Shown: one piece after another, positions 22,948 to 24,530 of the stretch | How positions within the stretch are numbered: position 1 is the first letter of the stretch | How the letters are laid out: the number at the start of each line of letters is the position of its first letter | Assembly (NCBI GenBank): GCA_023423415.1 | Contig: JAFAFP010000200.1 | Coordinates: forward strand, 1 to 24,530 | Source of the DNA: Pseudomonadota bacterium | GTDB lineage: Bacteria > Pseudomonadota > Alphaproteobacteria > Rhizobiales > Xanthobacteraceae | DNA length: 24,530 nt | Direction: 5' to 3' | Translations under genes and position numbers: made by a program | Notes under the pieces: model-generated | What the model saw: only the letters and a program-made list of their open reading frames with translations | Databases searched by the model: none | What the model was told of the DNA's origin: nothing

Positions 22948-23013
22948 CGTCGAACCTCTATTCCTGGTATTTTACTCAATTTCCGCCAGAAAAACGAGAG
23001 ACACCTGGCGCAA

Positions 23014-23027
23014 TTGACATACCTCAA
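23014..23027. promoter_or_regulatory. FNR/FixK-type box upstream of the universal stress gene
   Basis: TTGACATACCTCAA fits the half-sites TTGA-N6-TCAA. Its centre is about 41-43 bp upstream of the start site implied by a -10-like TTAAAT at 23052-23057. That is the class II activator position, and the implied transcript would start about 23 bp before the ATG. Confidence 0.6.
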
Positions 23028-23086
23028 CGCGACTGGACGGCACTGGCCGCATTAAATAGCATTAGGCTGAATTCGGAGCCGCCATC

Positions 23087-23917
23087 ATGATCAAAGACGT
23101 TATCGTCAATCTGACCCCGGGTGCCGAAACCGACCCGGCATGCCGTTATGCGATTTCGCTTGCCGAGGCCTTCAACGCCCACATTACCGGTGTTGCCTTT
23201 GCTTACGATCCCCCCTGGCCTCCCTCCATCATCGATGGGGCTGGAATCGACCTCTATCAAAACATGAAGGAGCAACACCAGAAGCAAGCGAACGAGGTAG
23301 CAGCACGGTTTGAGGCAGCAGCAAAGCGGTCGCAGCTTTCTGCCGAGACGATCATACCCGACGCTTCTCTGGTGGGCTCGGCCGAAGTGTTCGCAAATCT
23401 CGCTCGAACATACGATCTCGCCATCGTCATGCAACCCGATCCCGATCGCAACGATTTCGCACAGGAAATGGTCGAACCGGTGCTGTTTGCTGCAGGTCGC
23501 CCGACGCTGATCGTCCCCTATATCCAGAGAGACGGATTCTCGGTCGATCAAGTCCTGTGCTGCTGGGATGGCAGCCGCGCAGCTGCGCGTGCCATCGGTG
23601 ACAGCTTACCGCTTCTCGTGAAGTCGAAGCGGGTGAGCGTCCTGACCGTGACCACTGGCAAATTCGACGAAAAGGATGTCAGTGGAGCCGATCTCGCCAC
23701 GCATCTGGCGCGTCATAACATCAACACCGAGCTGGTCCGCATACCTGCTGCCGATATCGATGTGGCCAATGCCATCCTGTCCCATGCCGCGGATACCAAT
23801 GCCAACATGATCGTTATGGGCGCCTTTGGACACTCCAGGTTACGCGATTTCGTGCTTGGAGGCGCGACCCGCGGCATGCTGGAATCGATGACGCTTCCAA
23901 CACTGATGTCACACTGA
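23087..23917 (+). CDS. universal stress protein with tandem Usp domains
   Basis: A 276-residue protein with two Usp domains. The N-terminal copy (residues about 1-145) starts MIKDVIVNLTPGAE and is degenerate at its nucleotide-binding end. The C-terminal copy (about 150-276) starts VLCCWDGSRAAARAIGDSL and ends with MGAFGHSRLRDFVLGGATRGML. That matches the G-x2-G-x9-G(S/T) ATP-binding pattern, with GGAT at its end. Such proteins help survival under low oxygen, starvation or oxidative stress. An FNR/FixK-type box sits at promoter distance upstream, which suggests induction by low oxygen. It is divergent from glcD, separated by 139 bp. Confidence 0.92.
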   Translation: MIKDVIVNLTPGAETDPACRYAISLAEAFNAHITGVAFAYDPPWPPSIIDGAGIDLYQNMKEQHQKQANEVAARFEAAAKRSQLSAETIIPDASLVGSAEVFANLARTYDLAIVMQPDPDRNDFAQEMVEPVLFAAGRPTLIVPYIQRDGFSVDQVLCCWDGSRAAARAIGDSLPLLVKSKRVSVLTVTTGKFDEKDVSGADLATHLARHNINTELVRIPAADIDVANAILSHAADTNANMIVMGAFGHSRLRDFVLGGATRGMLESMTLPTLMSH

Positions 23918-24019
23918 TCCCGGTCGGAACCGGTTCGCTTTCATTGCATTATCTGCCGTCATGCAGTGTGGGCATCTGCGCGCCATTTGCACGACGGCGC
24001 GAATATGCAATGAGAACGA

Positions 24020-24530
24020 ATGTCCTTTTCATTCGGTATTGAAGAAGAATATTTCCTGGTTGACAGCGAGACCTGCGCTGTCATGCGCAGGATGCCTGAA
24101 GGTTTTTTTGAAGCTGCGAAAGCCGTGCTGGAGGACAAGGTCACCGGCGAATTCCTGCAATCGCAGATCGAGGTCGTGACGGCGCCGCATACCGACGTCA
24201 CCGCGGCGCGGGACGAACTGCGCTATCTGCGCATGACGCTCGGTGAAATCGCAGCGCAGCACGGACTCAGCATCATCGCTTCCGGCACGCACCCGACGGC
24301 GATCTGGGAACGCTCCCGGCAATCCGTCGGCGAACGCTATGACAATGTCATGGACGACCTGCAGATGATCGGCCGTCGCAACATGCTGTGCGGCATGCAT
24401 GTCCATGTCGAATTGCCCGACCCCGATCAGCGCGTCGATCTGATGACCCGCATGCTGCCGCATGTGCCGCTGTTCATAGCCCTGTCGGCATCGTCGCCGT
24501 TCTGGCGTTCGCAACCGACCGGGCTGAAAG
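24020..24530 (+). CDS. carboxylate-amine ligase, YbdK/GCS2 family, 3'-truncated
   Basis: An open frame from ATG 24020 runs off the window end (170 complete codons). It begins MSFSFGIEEEYFLVD and continues with VTGEFLQSQIEVVTAPH, IIASGTHPTAIWERS, the conserved RRNMLCGMHVHVE, and LSASSPFW near the end. These match the N-terminal half of the YbdK/glutamate-cysteine ligase 2 family, which shows weak gamma-glutamylcysteine synthesis in E. coli; the physiological substrate here is unknown. An in-frame TGA lies three codons upstream of the ATG, so the start is well bounded. It is on the same strand as the universal stress gene, 102 bp downstream. Confidence 0.9.
   Translation, partial: MSFSFGIEEEYFLVDSETCAVMRRMPEGFFEAAKAVLEDKVTGEFLQSQIEVVTAPHTDVTAARDELRYLRMTLGEIAAQHGLSIIASGTHPTAIWERSRQSVGERYDNVMDDLQMIGRRNMLCGMHVHVELPDPDQRVDLMTRMLPHVPLFIALSASSPFWRSQPTGLK

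Noticed and set aside
1..24530. CRISPR array, insertion sequence, toxin-antitoxin pair or anti-phage system
   Set aside because: No regularly spaced repeats, transposase, integrase or known defence-type domain was seen on either strand.

Overview
The window looks like a chromosomal stretch of an alphaproteobacterium of the order Hyphomicrobiales (Rhizobiales), most like the Bradyrhizobium/Rhodopseudomonas/Pseudolabrys side of the order. This rests on GC-rich codon use, the backbone carA ... carB - greA - Lrp - trxB - LysR, a CarB with the long extra segment I associate with this group, and several small proteins I know mainly from these bacteria. No IS element, integrase, phage gene, plasmid function or CRISPR array is visible.

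Layout. 1-5000: the 3' part of carA, then an accessory stretch between carA and carB. It holds a cysteine-rich zinc-ribbon-like protein, a YjlB-like cupin, a conserved small gene interrupted by an in-frame amber codon, a class I methyltransferase, a tRNA-Cys with an expanded anticodon loop, a DUF4180 protein and a YihY/BrkB membrane protein. 5000-9150: carB and greA, with terminator-like hairpins before carB, between the two genes and after greA. 9150-10330: a DoxX membrane protein, then 560 bp without a convincing gene. That gap contains a strong sigma70-type promoter on the minus strand reading into a chain of hairpins (candidate structured RNA). 10330-12970: divergent Lrp/AsnC regulator and thioredoxin reductase, then a LysR regulator. 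12970-13955: an intergenic stretch ending in a strong terminator (possible small RNA), then a secreted RidA-family protein. 13956-17214: MsrP (periplasmic methionine sulfoxide reductase, Tat-exported) and a divergent EF-G paralogue lacking the catalytic switch II histidine. 17440-21360: an outer-membrane-barrel-like protein, a second methyltransferase, and an OpgC acyltransferase followed by a secreted SGNH hydrolase. 21450-24530: glycolate oxidase subunit GlcD, a tandem universal stress protein with an FNR/FixK-type box at class II promoter distance, and the start of a YbdK-type carboxylate-amine ligase that runs off the window.

Functional themes. CarA and CarB make carbamoyl phosphate for pyrimidines and arginine. 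GreA rescues backtracked RNA polymerase. TrxB, MsrP, the secreted RidA, the universal stress protein and YbdK suggest redox and stress handling. OpgC plus the SGNH hydrolase suggest modification of periplasmic glucans. The items most worth a second look are the hairpin-chain RNA candidate at 9935-10279, the 8-nt anticodon loop of tRNA-Cys, the amber-interrupted small gene, the histidine-less EF-G paralogue, the FixK-type promoter and the carB leader terminator.
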